Source of the DNA: a virus
Strand: one strand, 5' to 3'
DNA length: 54,413 nucleotides
IMG/VR virus record: IMGVR_UViG_3300030090_000446
Location: 1-54,413 of that record
A model generated the notes under the pieces. It made no database searches. It was not told the origin of the DNA and saw nothing but the letters and a program-made list of their open reading frames with translations. Made by a program: the position numbers and the translations under genes. Shown piece after piece: positions 7,787 to 16,169 of this stretch; the first letter of the stretch is position 1; every line of letters begins with the position of its first letter.

Positions 7787-10456
7787 TCACACAGTTGTTT
7801 GTGACATTAAACCTGCTTGTGAACGTGGTACATATCCTACGCCCTCAATATAAATATTATTATTAAGTAAATCTTCTAGACCAGTTGTTTTAATTTCTTC
7901 TTCTTTTATATCACCATCTACTAATTTATTTATATCATCATCATCTGAATCTCCAGGTTGGCTTGCTTCTGCTTCTGCTGCTTCTCTTTCTCTAGCACGT
8001 GCTTCAGTAACTTCAACCCCCATTCTTTCACCAAGTTTTCCTAGACCATACAACCCTTTTTCTACGAATCCTTTTTTAGAAGCTTCATATGCTCTATCAA
8101 GTTCTGTCATATCTTTCTCTTTTTCTCTTGCTCTGTCTTCATTAGGATTACTTTGAGTTTCAGATTTTTCAGTAGCTCTGTCACGATCAGGATTTCCTTT
8201 ACCTTCTTGTTCATCTACTGCATCATTTGGTTGACTTGGACCTGCTGGTGCTGCTGGGCCACTAGGTTCTCCCATGCCGCCCATTGGATCATCACCATCT
8301 GTACCAGTACCACCACCATTAAACATTAATGGCTCTGGACACATCATACCTTTTGGTTTAGAAGATGCGATAATAAGTGTACCTTTAGATATAGCCTCTT
8401 CACCTTCTTCTGGTTCTAAGAACTTCATCTCTTTGTCATCTTCTTCAGGCTCACCATTCTTATCAACATTCTGGATCATACCTAGATCTTCCATCTGTTT
8501 TATCTCTGATAATACCTGACGATGCATATCCATAATACGCTCTAGTCCTAAATACCTTACAACATTAGCAGGCAGTACGTATTCACCTTCTGACAACATT
8601 GCAGGTATATCATCAGCTACTTCTTCTGGTTTAGCTAGAGGTGGTGGATCACCTTCATCATCATCTTCTTCTTTCTTACCATCAAAGTCTGCTGTACCAC
8701 CTTCATCAAATCTAGCTACATCTTCTTTAGGATCAGCTTCACCACCCAAAGGTTGAGCCTCATCTGCAAAAAAATCTGTATCAGGATCTTCATTAGTAAA
8801 TAAACTTCTAAAGAAACTGAAGTCTCCTAAGTCCTCTGGTTCATCTTCTGTTTGTCTAGAAAATCTTTCTCTTTCTAAATTATCATCTTCAGTAAACGGA
8901 TCTATTGTTGTGTCTATTTGTTCTTCAGGGAATGACATAGGTTGCATATCTTCATCTTCACCTTCATCAAACTTAAATAAATTATCTCCTCCAAGAGCTG
9001 CAACTTGATTATCTTCTTCTGCTGTTCCTACAATAAAAGGTGCTTCTAAATCTTCTTTAGATGCATCTTTAAGATCATCTTCTGTTTTTGGTGGATCATC
9101 ATCTAACAATTCAGGGTCCATACCAGATGTTAGCATAGCCCTTTCTCTTTCATCCATTGTTGAAGTATCTCTTAATAGTCTATCCATCTCTTGATCTACA
9201 TCTGGAGATTCTACTTCTTCTATCTCAGGAGTCTTTAAACCTTCTCTAATTGATTCTATAATCTTTTGTTTTTTTGTTTTTGAAGCTGTCTTAGCCTCTC
9301 TAGGTAGAGTTTTTATCATTTCTTTAAACATATCATCAGTAGAGATTGAATCTATACTCACATTAGGTTGTTCTGATGCTTCTGCTTTACTCATTATATT
9401 AAACCCTCCTCTTGAATCTGAAGTATCCTTTCGCTCAACTTTTGGAATACTAAATTTGTAGATATCTTCAGCTTCTTGTTCATCTCTTGTATCAGTATTA
9501 GGAAATACATCATCAGCTTCTTGATCATCTATAGCTTCATTATTAGTAATACTACCATCTGGATTTACTGAAAAGGCTCCTCCAAACACACCTTCTGGTT
9601 CTTTTTCTTTTACAATACTACGAAACCTATCTACAAGGTTATCTACATTTTCATTTATTATATTTTCATTAGGATTACTTTGAGTTTGAGAACGCTCTGA
9701 TGAAAGACCTAAATTTTCCATTTGATCTTCTGTAGTATCTTTACTTGATGATTCTTTACTATACGTTTCAACTAATTTTTCAACAGCATTTTTTCCAAAA
9801 GGAAGTCTTGTTTTATTTTTAGTACTATTTCCTATACTATCAACTCTAGTTACTCCATCCCACCCATCTGTTGTATTTTTAGGGCTTCCTTTTTTACCTA
9901 TTCTTGTTATAAGCAACGTAGAATTTCTTTTTGAAGGATTTTCAATATAATTATTTAATTCTGTTTCAGCTATTTCTATTATTAATTCTTTAGCTATATT
10001 TTTTTGAGCTTCTTCATTAAATATATCAGTATCTTTATATCCTAATTGTTTTTGAAAGGTTGCTACTATTGGATTATTTGTATTATAGTCATTTGCTAGT
10101 AATTGAAAAGCACCTACTGCTGAAGTACCACTATTATTACTACCTATTTTAAAATTACCATTTTTATCTTTTCCTTTAGTTGCATTAACTAATGCTCTAC
10201 CAAATTCTTTTACCTCTTTAAAGGTCATTTTACTTATGGGTTTATTTGCGGTAGGTGTATTTCTTTCAGGATCAGGTTGCCCAGGTTTTAAAAATTTACC
10301 ATATCCAAAAACTTTATCATAAGAACTTCCTTCTCCTTCATCTGTACCTTCTTGTTCGATTATTATTTTTAATAAAGTATTTAATACAGCGTTACGTTTT
10401 GAAAATCTATCAGTTAAATCCTGTTTAATTTTTCTTTCAATAGGTCTACGAGCCAT
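7787..10456 (-). CDS. Large acidic virion protein with N-terminal lysozyme-like domain
   Basis: 889 aa. Residues ~28-180 resemble phage muramidases: LLKIIIEQEGTDEGE gives the candidate catalytic Glu, then SGTSAVGAFQLL, the GxYQ-like segment, and a helical NEEAQKNIAKELIIEI. The central ~400 residues are very acidic and low-complexity. A conserved-looking patch follows (DDIPAMLSEGEYVLPANVVR), then Gly/Pro-rich and charged tails. It lies between portal and scaffold. Such domains usually help local cell-wall digestion during DNA ejection, but release lysozyme is also possible because no separate endolysin is evident in this window. The PLGGEAD motif (~residue 575) recurs in the protein at 41564-42184. 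Confidence 0.6.
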   Translation of the reverse strand: MARRPIERKIKQDLTDRFSKRNAVLNTLLKIIIEQEGTDEGEGSSYDKVFGYGKFLKPGQPDPERNTPTANKPISKMTFKEVKEFGRALVNATKGKDKNGNFKIGSNNSGTSAVGAFQLLANDYNTNNPIVATFQKQLGYKDTDIFNEEAQKNIAKELIIEIAETELNNYIENPSKRNSTLLITRIGKKGSPKNTTDGWDGVTRVDSIGNSTKNKTRLPFGKNAVEKLVETYSKESSSKDTTEDQMENLGLSSERSQTQSNPNENIINENVDNLVDRFRSIVKEKEPEGVFGGAFSVNPDGSITNNEAIDDQEADDVFPNTDTRDEQEAEDIYKFSIPKVERKDTSDSRGGFNIMSKAEASEQPNVSIDSISTDDMFKEMIKTLPREAKTASKTKKQKIIESIREGLKTPEIEEVESPDVDQEMDRLLRDTSTMDERERAMLTSGMDPELLDDDPPKTEDDLKDASKEDLEAPFIVGTAEEDNQVAALGGDNLFKFDEGEDEDMQPMSFPEEQIDTTIDPFTEDDNLERERFSRQTEDEPEDLGDFSFFRSLFTNEDPDTDFFADEAQPLGGEADPKEDVARFDEGGTADFDGKKEEDDDEGDPPPLAKPEEVADDIPAMLSEGEYVLPANVVRYLGLERIMDMHRQVLSEIKQMEDLGMIQNVDKNGEPEEDDKEMKFLEPEEGEEAISKGTLIIASSKPKGMMCPEPLMFNGGGTGTDGDDPMGGMGEPSGPAAPAGPSQPNDAVDEQEGKGNPDRDRATEKSETQSNPNEDRAREKEKDMTELDRAYEASKKGFVEKGLYGLGKLGERMGVEVTEARAREREAAEAEASQPGDSDDDDINKLVDGDIKEEEIKTTGLEDLLNNNIYIEGVGYVPRSQAGLMSQTTV

Positions 10457-10457
10457 G

Positions 10458-10682
10458 TTAAGTTCCTTTTAATATTGTCTGTACTTCTAAACGCATACTC
10501 TTTAACTTTTTAAGTATAGCGATAGCACCCTGCGCTCTATATATTTCTACTTCATCATCACTTTGCTCTAGCACACGTAGCGCATCATGCTTCTTACAGT
10601 CTAAGTACAAACTAAATAACTCTTCAAAATCTGGTGTATTTACTAACGGTAAAATCTCTCTAGCAGTTTTAACGTCAAGCAT
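10458..10682 (-). CDS. Small hypothetical protein between portal and lysozyme-fused gene
   Basis: 74 aa, helical, begins MLDVKTAREILPLVNTPDFE. I chose the ATG at 10682 because GGAGG sits 8 nt upstream, inside the portal 3' end. A longer GTG-started version (10691) is possible. The start overlaps the portal stop. No family recognised; the position suggests a head-assembly helper. Confidence 0.65.
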   Translation of the reverse strand: MLDVKTAREILPLVNTPDFEELFSLYLDCKKHDALRVLEQSDDEVEIYRAQGAIAILKKLKSMRLEVQTILKGT

Positions 10683-11445
10683 TACCACCACCTCCTTGCT
10701 GTAGCATAGCCATTAACTCTGGTGGTATTTGTTGTCCTCCACCTTGAGGAGCTTGTGCCTGTTGTTGTTGCTGTTGTGTTCCTGCATTAGGTCCACCACC
10801 TGTAGCAAATCCTTGTTCTTGCGGTGCAGGTGCTTGACCAGTTCCTATATTACCACCTCCTGCTCCAGTTGGATCTAATCCCTGTTGAGGTTGTGGGTTC
10901 TCTTCTGCCATCTGTTGTTGCATCTGTTGTAGTAATAATGCCTGCCTAAATGCTTCTTCAGGATTATTTGTTACTTTATCTACATCCAGATCCATAGTTG
11001 CTGCTATCTCACGCATGATGTATGGGAACTTAGCAAATGGTGCTAGTACAGGACTGCTTGCAATCTGTAAGAAACTAATAAGACGTTGGGATCTAACTTC
11101 ATTTTTCATAAAGCTTTCTGTGCCTCTAGCCCTAATCTCTAGATCACCTTTTATCTCTGGATCAAAGTCAAACTGCATATTAAATGCAAACAATGCCTCA
11201 CCCATTGGACGTAACATATAGTCATCCATGTTCTTAATTACTGTACGGATAGCATTACTTGCTGCACCCATCAACATAGATATGCCCGATGCAGTTCTAC
11301 CTGTTCCTTGCACACCAGTTTGTCCGTATGAGTATGATGGTAATCCTGATGACTCATCTGATAATACTCTAGCTTTATCAAACAACATTTTCACTTGACA
11401 CGTTTGGAAACTTAGTACCAAATATAGCTTGACCAGGCGCACCAC
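10675..11445 (-). CDS. Portal protein, C-terminal part (second frame of a frameshifted gene)
   Basis: Homology-like portal sequence begins around MLFDKARVLSDESSGLPSYS (from 11388) and continues with GQTGVQGTGRTASGISML, MDDYMLRPMGEALFAFNMQF and a Gln/Gly-rich tail. These are the clip/barrel parts of the portal. The first ~19 residues of this open frame overlap the upstream frame and do not look like portal, and no Shine-Dalgarno precedes the internal ATG at 11388. I read this as the continuation of the gene at 11378-12865 after a +1 shift, not as a separate gene. Confidence 0.8.
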   Translation of the reverse strand: MVRLVKLYLVLSFQTCQVKMLFDKARVLSDESSGLPSYSYGQTGVQGTGRTASGISMLMGAASNAIRTVIKNMDDYMLRPMGEALFAFNMQFDFDPEIKGDLEIRARGTESFMKNEVRSQRLISFLQIASSPVLAPFAKFPYIMREIAATMDLDVDKVTNNPEEAFRQALLLQQMQQQMAEENPQPQQGLDPTGAGGGNIGTGQAPAPQEQGFATGGGPNAGTQQQQQQAQAPQGGGQQIPPELMAMLQQGGGGNA

Positions 11446-12865
11446 CTTGTCTTCTAAAGATTTTACCAGGATATACTGTAAGATCCTGACCAGGTGCTAG
11501 GTTTGTTTCATCTACTTCAATCAATAGATTACCAGATAAGATAGCATTGTCAACTGCTAATCTCATAAATCCATTCATTAATGTTTGGGTATCATCCATG
11601 TTCTCTGCTAGACCTACACCAAAGAAACTGTATGGGTTGATCTCGTATGGACTTGCAACGTAAGGGATACGTTTAGGTGTGAATGGGTTAATAACAAATC
11701 TTAGAATTTGATTGTTACATACCCAACAGTTAATCTGTATCTCATCATCATTGATATACTTCTCAGGTATTTCTAGATCCTGTAGCGTTGCTATATCTTT
11801 ATCTATTGTACCCCAAAACTCTAGTACTTCAAAGCGTTCTACATCACCAGATCCACTACCAGCAGAATGACCATCACTTCCAAAATCAGAAGCAGTTTCA
11901 GCATCCTGTATACTATCTTCCCACCATTCCTGAGAATAGTTTTCACCATAACCAATAGCTTCTTCTATAGCTTTAGATCTAAAGAAAGGACGTTTCTTCA
12001 ATGCTCTTAGTTGTGGTCTAGTTAAACGATGGCGTTCAATTGTATACGTAGCATCTTCTATGTTAAATGCATCTGGATCAGGATAGAAATCCCACACAGA
12101 AGTATACTCTACCTTTGGTATTGTTTTGATAATTGGATCATACTCACCCTCTTCATCCCAGTTTGGGTATTCTTTATCTACAGCAAACGGACCTTTCATT
12201 ATTGCAGTACCAAACAGTACACACTCAAATACAGAGTGTCTTAGATGTTTAGTTGCAGAGGATTCTTCTAACTGATCTTTAATTTTCTTTTCCATCTTTT
12301 TAGCTGCAATCATAGATGGATGGAATGTAATAGCAGATTGTGTTTGTCCTGGTCCTTCTTTAAGACCTTCTAATTCTTCTAGGTCTTCTTGTAAAGGTCC
12401 AAGCATATCTTTCAACATATCAGTGGTAGTACCAGGATCTAATTCTTTACCATCACCAGGATAACCATATTGATCTTTTATTTGCTCTAGTGCATCTTCC
12501 TGTTCCTGTTCTTTTGGATCTATGTGAACAGTATCTAATACACCTTCAGGTAATGCTGTAGGTTCTATACCAATAGGAAATCTATTCTGACTAAATAGAA
12601 CATCTATAAGTTGACCATACGCAGCAAGTACTTTGGTCTTTGTTACTTTAATAAATACTCTTGACTTTTCTGTTTCGGTAAACTGAACATCAGGACCATA
12701 TAACCCACGATAGTTTCTATATGCCTGCACCCATCTTTCTTCATCTGTATATCTTCTAGTTCTTGCACGTTCGTATCTGCCCTTGACATAACTAACTAAA
12801 TTATCGTAGGTTTCTTCTTCAGTGTCATCATCCTCTAATGCACTTAGTTTATTTTTGTCTACCAT
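11378..12865 (-). CDS. Portal protein, N-terminal part (frameshifted gene)
   Basis: 495 aa. It begins MVDKNKLSALEDDDTEEETY with YVKGRYERARTRRYTDEERW and YRGLYGPD, typical of marine podovirus portals. VEYTSVWDFYPDPDAFNIED, NPYSFFGVGLAENMDDTQTL and YPGKIFRRQGGAPGQAIFG follow in order. It then stops abruptly at VSSENVV, where family members continue. The rest of the protein lies in the +1 frame downstream (10675-11445), so the full product would be ~720-730 aa. The portal forms the dodecameric ring through which DNA is packaged. The start has AAGGA 8 nt upstream. Confidence 0.88.
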   Translation of the reverse strand: MVDKNKLSALEDDDTEEETYDNLVSYVKGRYERARTRRYTDEERWVQAYRNYRGLYGPDVQFTETEKSRVFIKVTKTKVLAAYGQLIDVLFSQNRFPIGIEPTALPEGVLDTVHIDPKEQEQEDALEQIKDQYGYPGDGKELDPGTTTDMLKDMLGPLQEDLEELEGLKEGPGQTQSAITFHPSMIAAKKMEKKIKDQLEESSATKHLRHSVFECVLFGTAIMKGPFAVDKEYPNWDEEGEYDPIIKTIPKVEYTSVWDFYPDPDAFNIEDATYTIERHRLTRPQLRALKKRPFFRSKAIEEAIGYGENYSQEWWEDSIQDAETASDFGSDGHSAGSGSGDVERFEVLEFWGTIDKDIATLQDLEIPEKYINDDEIQINCWVCNNQILRFVINPFTPKRIPYVASPYEINPYSFFGVGLAENMDDTQTLMNGFMRLAVDNAILSGNLLIEVDETNLAPGQDLTVYPGKIFRRQGGAPGQAIFGTKFPNVSSENVV

Positions 12866-13088
12866 ATTTTTTCCTTTTTGGTTGCAAGGTTCTGTTAACT
12901 TTTTTAGATACTACTGCTAGATTCTTAGGTCTGTTATCTCTAGGATTACCATTCTTATGATGTACCTCTGTTCCTTTTGGAGGTTTTAACATCTTTCTAG
13001 CTTTGTTTCTACCTGCTCTATCTAATTTACCTTTAGCAGTACCATGTGTTCTAGCATATTCTTTTTTATAATTTCTAGGTTTTTTCAT
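12849..13088 (-). CDS. Small HNH-type nuclease-like protein
   Basis: 79 aa from the ATG at 13088: very basic, with GTEVHHKNGNPRDNRPKNLA, the H-H-x-N-x-N...N-x-x-N-L pattern of short HNH endonucleases. A GTG at 13118 would add 10 residues. The ATG is preferred because it follows the stop of the tiny membrane peptide gene by one base. It overlaps the portal start by 17 bp. HNH proteins beside terminase and portal genes often take part in packaging or cos cleavage; a free homing-type nuclease is the alternative. Confidence 0.7.
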   Translation of the reverse strand: MKKPRNYKKEYARTHGTAKGKLDRAGRNKARKMLKPPKGTEVHHKNGNPRDNRPKNLAVVSKKVNRTLQPKRKKYGRQK

Positions 13089-13089
13089 A

Positions 13090-13167
13090 TCAATACCAAT
13101 GACTATAAACAAATACACCGATGATAAGTACTAATCCAAGTATCATACCAGCATATGCCCAAAACAT
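13090..13167 (-). CDS. 25-residue transmembrane micropeptide
   Basis: The frame starts with ATG immediately after the terminase stop (TAG-ATG). It encodes a single hydrophobic helix (MFWAYAGMILGLVLIIGVF, then a short polar tail) and ends one base before the HNH start. The tight coupling on both sides and the perfect membrane-helix composition argue for a real gene. No family can be assigned at this size; a role at the inner membrane, for example in lysis, is only a guess. Confidence 0.55.
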   Translation of the reverse strand: MFWAYAGMILGLVLIIGVFVYSHWY

Positions 13168-14991
13168 CTAATATCCAAACGTAGCATCCGATGCTTGGTA
13201 ACGGTGTTTAGGTGTATTCTCATACGCTACTCTTATATTCGTAGGTCTAGACATTATCATATACCTTAGTGCATCATATAAGTGATCTTCAGATTTAGTA
13301 TCAACATCTTCAGGGTTTCTGGCATCTACTGGTAATGCTGCTATCTGACTGATCAGGTTCTTACAATTCTTTAATATCTTTAACTTAGGCTCATCTGTAT
13401 CTTCATCAATCATCAGTCTCTTATGTAACTCTATCTTACCTGCAACTCTAGATCCTGGTGATCTATCTGATGGCCTAAATCTACATCCTTCTTTATTTAT
13501 TGTCTCTGCTATTGATGGACCTACATCACCTCTCTTAGCCCAACACGAACTATCTAGTAATGCATCCTGTATTCTACCATCATCAGCCTCTACTTCCATA
13601 ATCATCTGACCTAACTTATCTGCTGTCAAACGATTTACATACAACTCTCTATATATCCACAAACAACCATCAAAATCTACAGCACCCCATAATATTGCTG
13701 AATGTGCTGCATATCCAAAATCTGCTGATCTTATCTTAGTCCAACCTTTAGGTATCTCAAAACTATCACACGTATGCGTTGTCTTATCAAACTCAGGAAA
13801 CGCACCTTCTTCAACTACATCCCAATCACCATACAGAAACTGTTTACGTTTAACTTCTGGTAGTGATGCCAACATAGCAACATAACTCTGGTCTTGTGTG
13901 AGATACGGATTATCCCATACTGATGCTGCTATAAACTTTCTTGTTATTTCGCTTGACAGTATTTTACCATCTAGCTCATACTCTATATTCTCAGTTATTC
14001 TAGTATTTGGTTCAGCAGGATCTATAAATAACTTCTTAACCCATGCCGATCCTACGTTTCCTGGATTACCTGTAGCTCTCATATGCAAAGGTATATCAGG
14101 ATCTGTAGTACGTAACGATGACTTTAAGAACTGCCATATATCTGAATTAGGATATTGTGGTAGCTCGTCTATCCCAATCCATGAATAAGACTGTCCTTGA
14201 TATCTTAACACATCTTGTAAGTTTTCGCAATACCCAAATTCTATTCTAGCTCCACTTGGAAAGTACCACGTATTTTCTTGACTCTTAAATCTAGCTTTTG
14301 GTTCAGCCTTACGATATATCTGCTGAGTTTGGAATATAACATCTCTTAGTTCTGGCATCGAGCGTCTTATAAGTAATGCACGATGAGCAGGTTTATGTAC
14401 ATATCTTAATGGAGCTATAAGAAGAGAGTAAGTTTTACCACCACCTCTTGCACCTCCATAGAAAACTTCACGTTCATTAGCAGAAAGAAATTGTGTTTGA
14501 GGGCCAGGATTTGGCTTGAAAACAACTTCAGGTTTTTTCTCTACAGAATCAGTAAAGTTTATAGATTCTTCTGGCTCCTTACCATTGTCTAACTCTTTAC
14601 TTAATCGTCTCTTCGCTTGTTCTGCCTTGATTCGGGTTTGTTTCTCAGTGTTTTTAAGGTCTTCGATTCTTCGTTGCTTGGGAGATAATTTACGTCTGCG
14701 AGTCTTTCTCCTAGCATCCAACTCTTCTTCAGTCCATGCCAACTTGTGTAACCTAGTAGCAGAAAGTTTTCTACCAGTTTCATTTTCTAACCACGCCGCC
14801 ACCTTTCGTACAGAGTGATTACCTTCACGAATTTGAGTAACCGCTTCATCGAATTTACTAAGGACTCCTTCATTAGGCATATACCATGCCACATTCCCTT
14901 CATCAACTTGGTAATCATATCCGTATGGAATTTTACCAATTGCTTTAATTTTTCTACGACTTGCATGATCAATCCTTTTGAGTGTCATCAT
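13168..14991 (-). CDS. terL: Terminase large subunit with an N-terminal DNA-binding extension
   Basis: 607 aa. ATPase: Walker A GGARGGGKT (179-187, Lys186) and Walker B IGIDE (Asp275-Glu276). The ATGNPGN segment near 306-312 is the coupling motif. Nuclease: Asp424 in SADFGY and Asp480 in LLDSSCW, with a third acidic position near DALRYM. The motor pumps DNA through the portal and the nuclease cuts the concatemer. The first ~170 residues are extra. Residues ~19-85 (IPYGYDYQVDEG, FDEAVTQIREGNHSVRKVAA) resemble the recombinase/HTH region of large serine recombinases, followed by a charged helix (87-135). The start overlaps the terS-like gene by 23 bp. Confidence 0.92.
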   Translation of the reverse strand: MMTLKRIDHASRRKIKAIGKIPYGYDYQVDEGNVAWYMPNEGVLSKFDEAVTQIREGNHSVRKVAAWLENETGRKLSATRLHKLAWTEEELDARRKTRRRKLSPKQRRIEDLKNTEKQTRIKAEQAKRRLSKELDNGKEPEESINFTDSVEKKPEVVFKPNPGPQTQFLSANEREVFYGGARGGGKTYSLLIAPLRYVHKPAHRALLIRRSMPELRDVIFQTQQIYRKAEPKARFKSQENTWYFPSGARIEFGYCENLQDVLRYQGQSYSWIGIDELPQYPNSDIWQFLKSSLRTTDPDIPLHMRATGNPGNVGSAWVKKLFIDPAEPNTRITENIEYELDGKILSSEITRKFIAASVWDNPYLTQDQSYVAMLASLPEVKRKQFLYGDWDVVEEGAFPEFDKTTHTCDSFEIPKGWTKIRSADFGYAAHSAILWGAVDFDGCLWIYRELYVNRLTADKLGQMIMEVEADDGRIQDALLDSSCWAKRGDVGPSIAETINKEGCRFRPSDRSPGSRVAGKIELHKRLMIDEDTDEPKLKILKNCKNLISQIAALPVDARNPEDVDTKSEDHLYDALRYMIMSRPTNIRVAYENTPKHRYQASDATFGY

Positions 14992-15340
14992 CTTCCTCTA
15001 GGGGAGGCAATATCACAACAGCAGAAGCTACGCCTTTATGTTCGATCTTCTCTGTTTTAACTATACCAGTACGGTCTAGAATTTCTTTGGCAGCAGCTAA
15101 ACGATCTCTATTACCTAAAGCACTAGGATCATCTAGTATGCCTGACATAGAAAGAACAGCTTTAGGAGCATTAGCTGCTAACATATTCTCTGCTCTCTCT
15201 ATTATCTCACTCTTCATCTGGCGAATAAGTCTCGCAGGATACTCTGTTGGAGCATAACCTGCAATGTTCATAGCGTTACGGAAGTTACCTTGCGCTTCCC
15301 CAAACAAAGCATTTAGAAAAGCTTCTTGTTGCTCAGTCAT
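14969..15340 (-). CDS. terS: Probable terminase small subunit
   Basis: 123 aa. An N-terminal helix-turn-helix-like part (EAFLNALFGEAQGNFRNAMN, IAGYAP) is followed by helices with ANAPKAVLSMSGILDDPSAL and AAAKEILDRTGIVK, a pattern common in marine phage small terminases. The acidic C-terminus (LEEDDD) also fits. It lies directly before and overlaps the large subunit gene. It should recognise the packaging start on phage DNA. Confidence 0.75.
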   Translation of the reverse strand: MTEQQEAFLNALFGEAQGNFRNAMNIAGYAPTEYPARLIRQMKSEIIERAENMLAANAPKAVLSMSGILDDPSALGNRDRLAAAKEILDRTGIVKTEKIEHKGVASAVVILPPLEEDDDTQKD

Positions 15341-15570
15341 TTTTTACATGGACCTCTCTTAGTAAAACCACCGTTTTTAAATTTTGCTTTGGTTGCTCTA
15401 TAAAATTTTTCTTCTTTTTCTCTTGCTGTTTTTTCTTCTGGTGTTTCACCACCCATTTTTTCTTTAAATAATTTTTCTTCTGTTTTATTTAATGATCTCC
15501 CTTGATGTCTCCAAAGCGAAGGGTTATTTAAATCGAGAACTTTAAAACTTTTTTTTGCTGAATCACTCAT
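15337..15570 (-). CDS. Small charged hypothetical protein upstream of terS
   Basis: 77 aa, Lys/Glu-rich: SLNKTEEKLFKEKMGGETPE in the middle and a Gly/Lys-rich end (GGFTKRGPCKK). Its stop overlaps the terS start as ATGA. No family recognised; the operon position suggests a DNA-packaging or head-related accessory. Confidence 0.6.
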   Translation of the reverse strand: MSDSAKKSFKVLDLNNPSLWRHQGRSLNKTEEKLFKEKMGGETPEEKTAREKEEKFYRATKAKFKNGGFTKRGPCKK

Positions 15571-15572
15571 AA

Positions 15573-15824
15573 TTAAGTCTTTCTATAAGATCTAGTCTTC
15601 TTTGCAATACTCTTTGGTTGTTTAACGTGTTGTTTACCAGCTTTCTTGCCTTTTCTTTTTGCAGCAGTTGTTGCAGCATATTCTTTACTACTTAAAGATT
15701 TAATGGCTGCGGAAGGAAGATATCTTTCTCCTGTAGCTTTCGGACCTTGCGTAGATGGTTTACCAGACTTGGTACGCCACTTCTGTTTAGTCCATTTCTT
15801 TAAACTTCTTTGTGGGGCTTTCAT
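15573..15824 (-). CDS. Small basic conserved-type phage protein
   Basis: 83 aa and strongly basic. KQKWRTKSGKPSTQGPKATG, RYLPSAAIKSLSSKEYAATT and a Lys-rich tail resemble a family of small proteins common in marine phages and often found near the terminase genes. Its start overlaps the upstream membrane protein stop (ATGA). Nucleic-acid or virion-core binding is plausible from charge alone. Confidence 0.7.
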   Translation of the reverse strand: MKAPQRSLKKWTKQKWRTKSGKPSTQGPKATGERYLPSAAIKSLSSKEYAATTAAKRKGKKAGKQHVKQPKSIAKKTRSYRKT

Positions 15825-15976
15825 TTTTCTCTAGTGTTCCATAAATCAAATAGTACTTTTACTTTTTCTTTAAGTGTGTCTATTTCTCCATGCATTTTAG
15901 CTAACACTATAACTAAGGTTACGAAACCAAATGCTATAGGCCAACCAGATACGATTACCGACCAAGTATCTTCCAT
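15821..15976 (-). CDS. 51-residue membrane protein
   Basis: The frame begins MEDTWSVIVSGWPIAFGFVT and has one transmembrane helix (~8-27), then a charged, probably coiled-coil tail (MHGEIDTLKEKVKVLFDLWN). It starts one base after the preceding gene's stop and ends overlapping the next gene's ATG, so it is embedded in the operon. The layout of one N-terminal helix plus a charged tail resembles small holins or holin accessories, and parallels the 78-aa protein at 45498-45734. Confidence 0.65.
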   Translation of the reverse strand: MEDTWSVIVSGWPIAFGFVTLVIVLAKMHGEIDTLKEKVKVLFDLWNTREK

Positions 15977-15977
15977 G

Positions 15978-16169
15978 TCACGACTTATAACCTCCTCCAG
16001 CTTTTTTATAAGCTTTTGCTAACATCTGAGCTTTTCTCGCTGACCATTGTCCACTAGCACCGCCCTTACTACCTGCCTTAATACGATTGAATATCTTTTT
16101 ACGCATCCCAGGCTTAGTATAATTACCTGCTTTATTTACTGTGCTTTTGCTTTTTGTTTTTGCTGCCAT
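15978..16169 (-). CDS. Small basic protein, marine-phage type
   Basis: 63 aa, begins MAAKTKSKSTVNKAGNYTKP, then RKKIFNRIKAGSKGGASGQW, SARKAQMLAKAYKKAGGGY. This is a recognisable small protein of many marine phages with no established function; the high Lys/Arg content suggests DNA contact. It overlaps the end of the upstream gene by 38 bp in another frame. Confidence 0.7.
   Translation of the reverse strand: MAAKTKSKSTVNKAGNYTKPGMRKKIFNRIKAGSKGGASGQWSARKAQMLAKAYKKAGGGYKS

Noticed and set aside
14601-14972. Additional minus-strand frames inside the terminase N-terminus
   Set aside because: They lie wholly within terL in another frame and have no start signals; terL itself reads through with good motifs.
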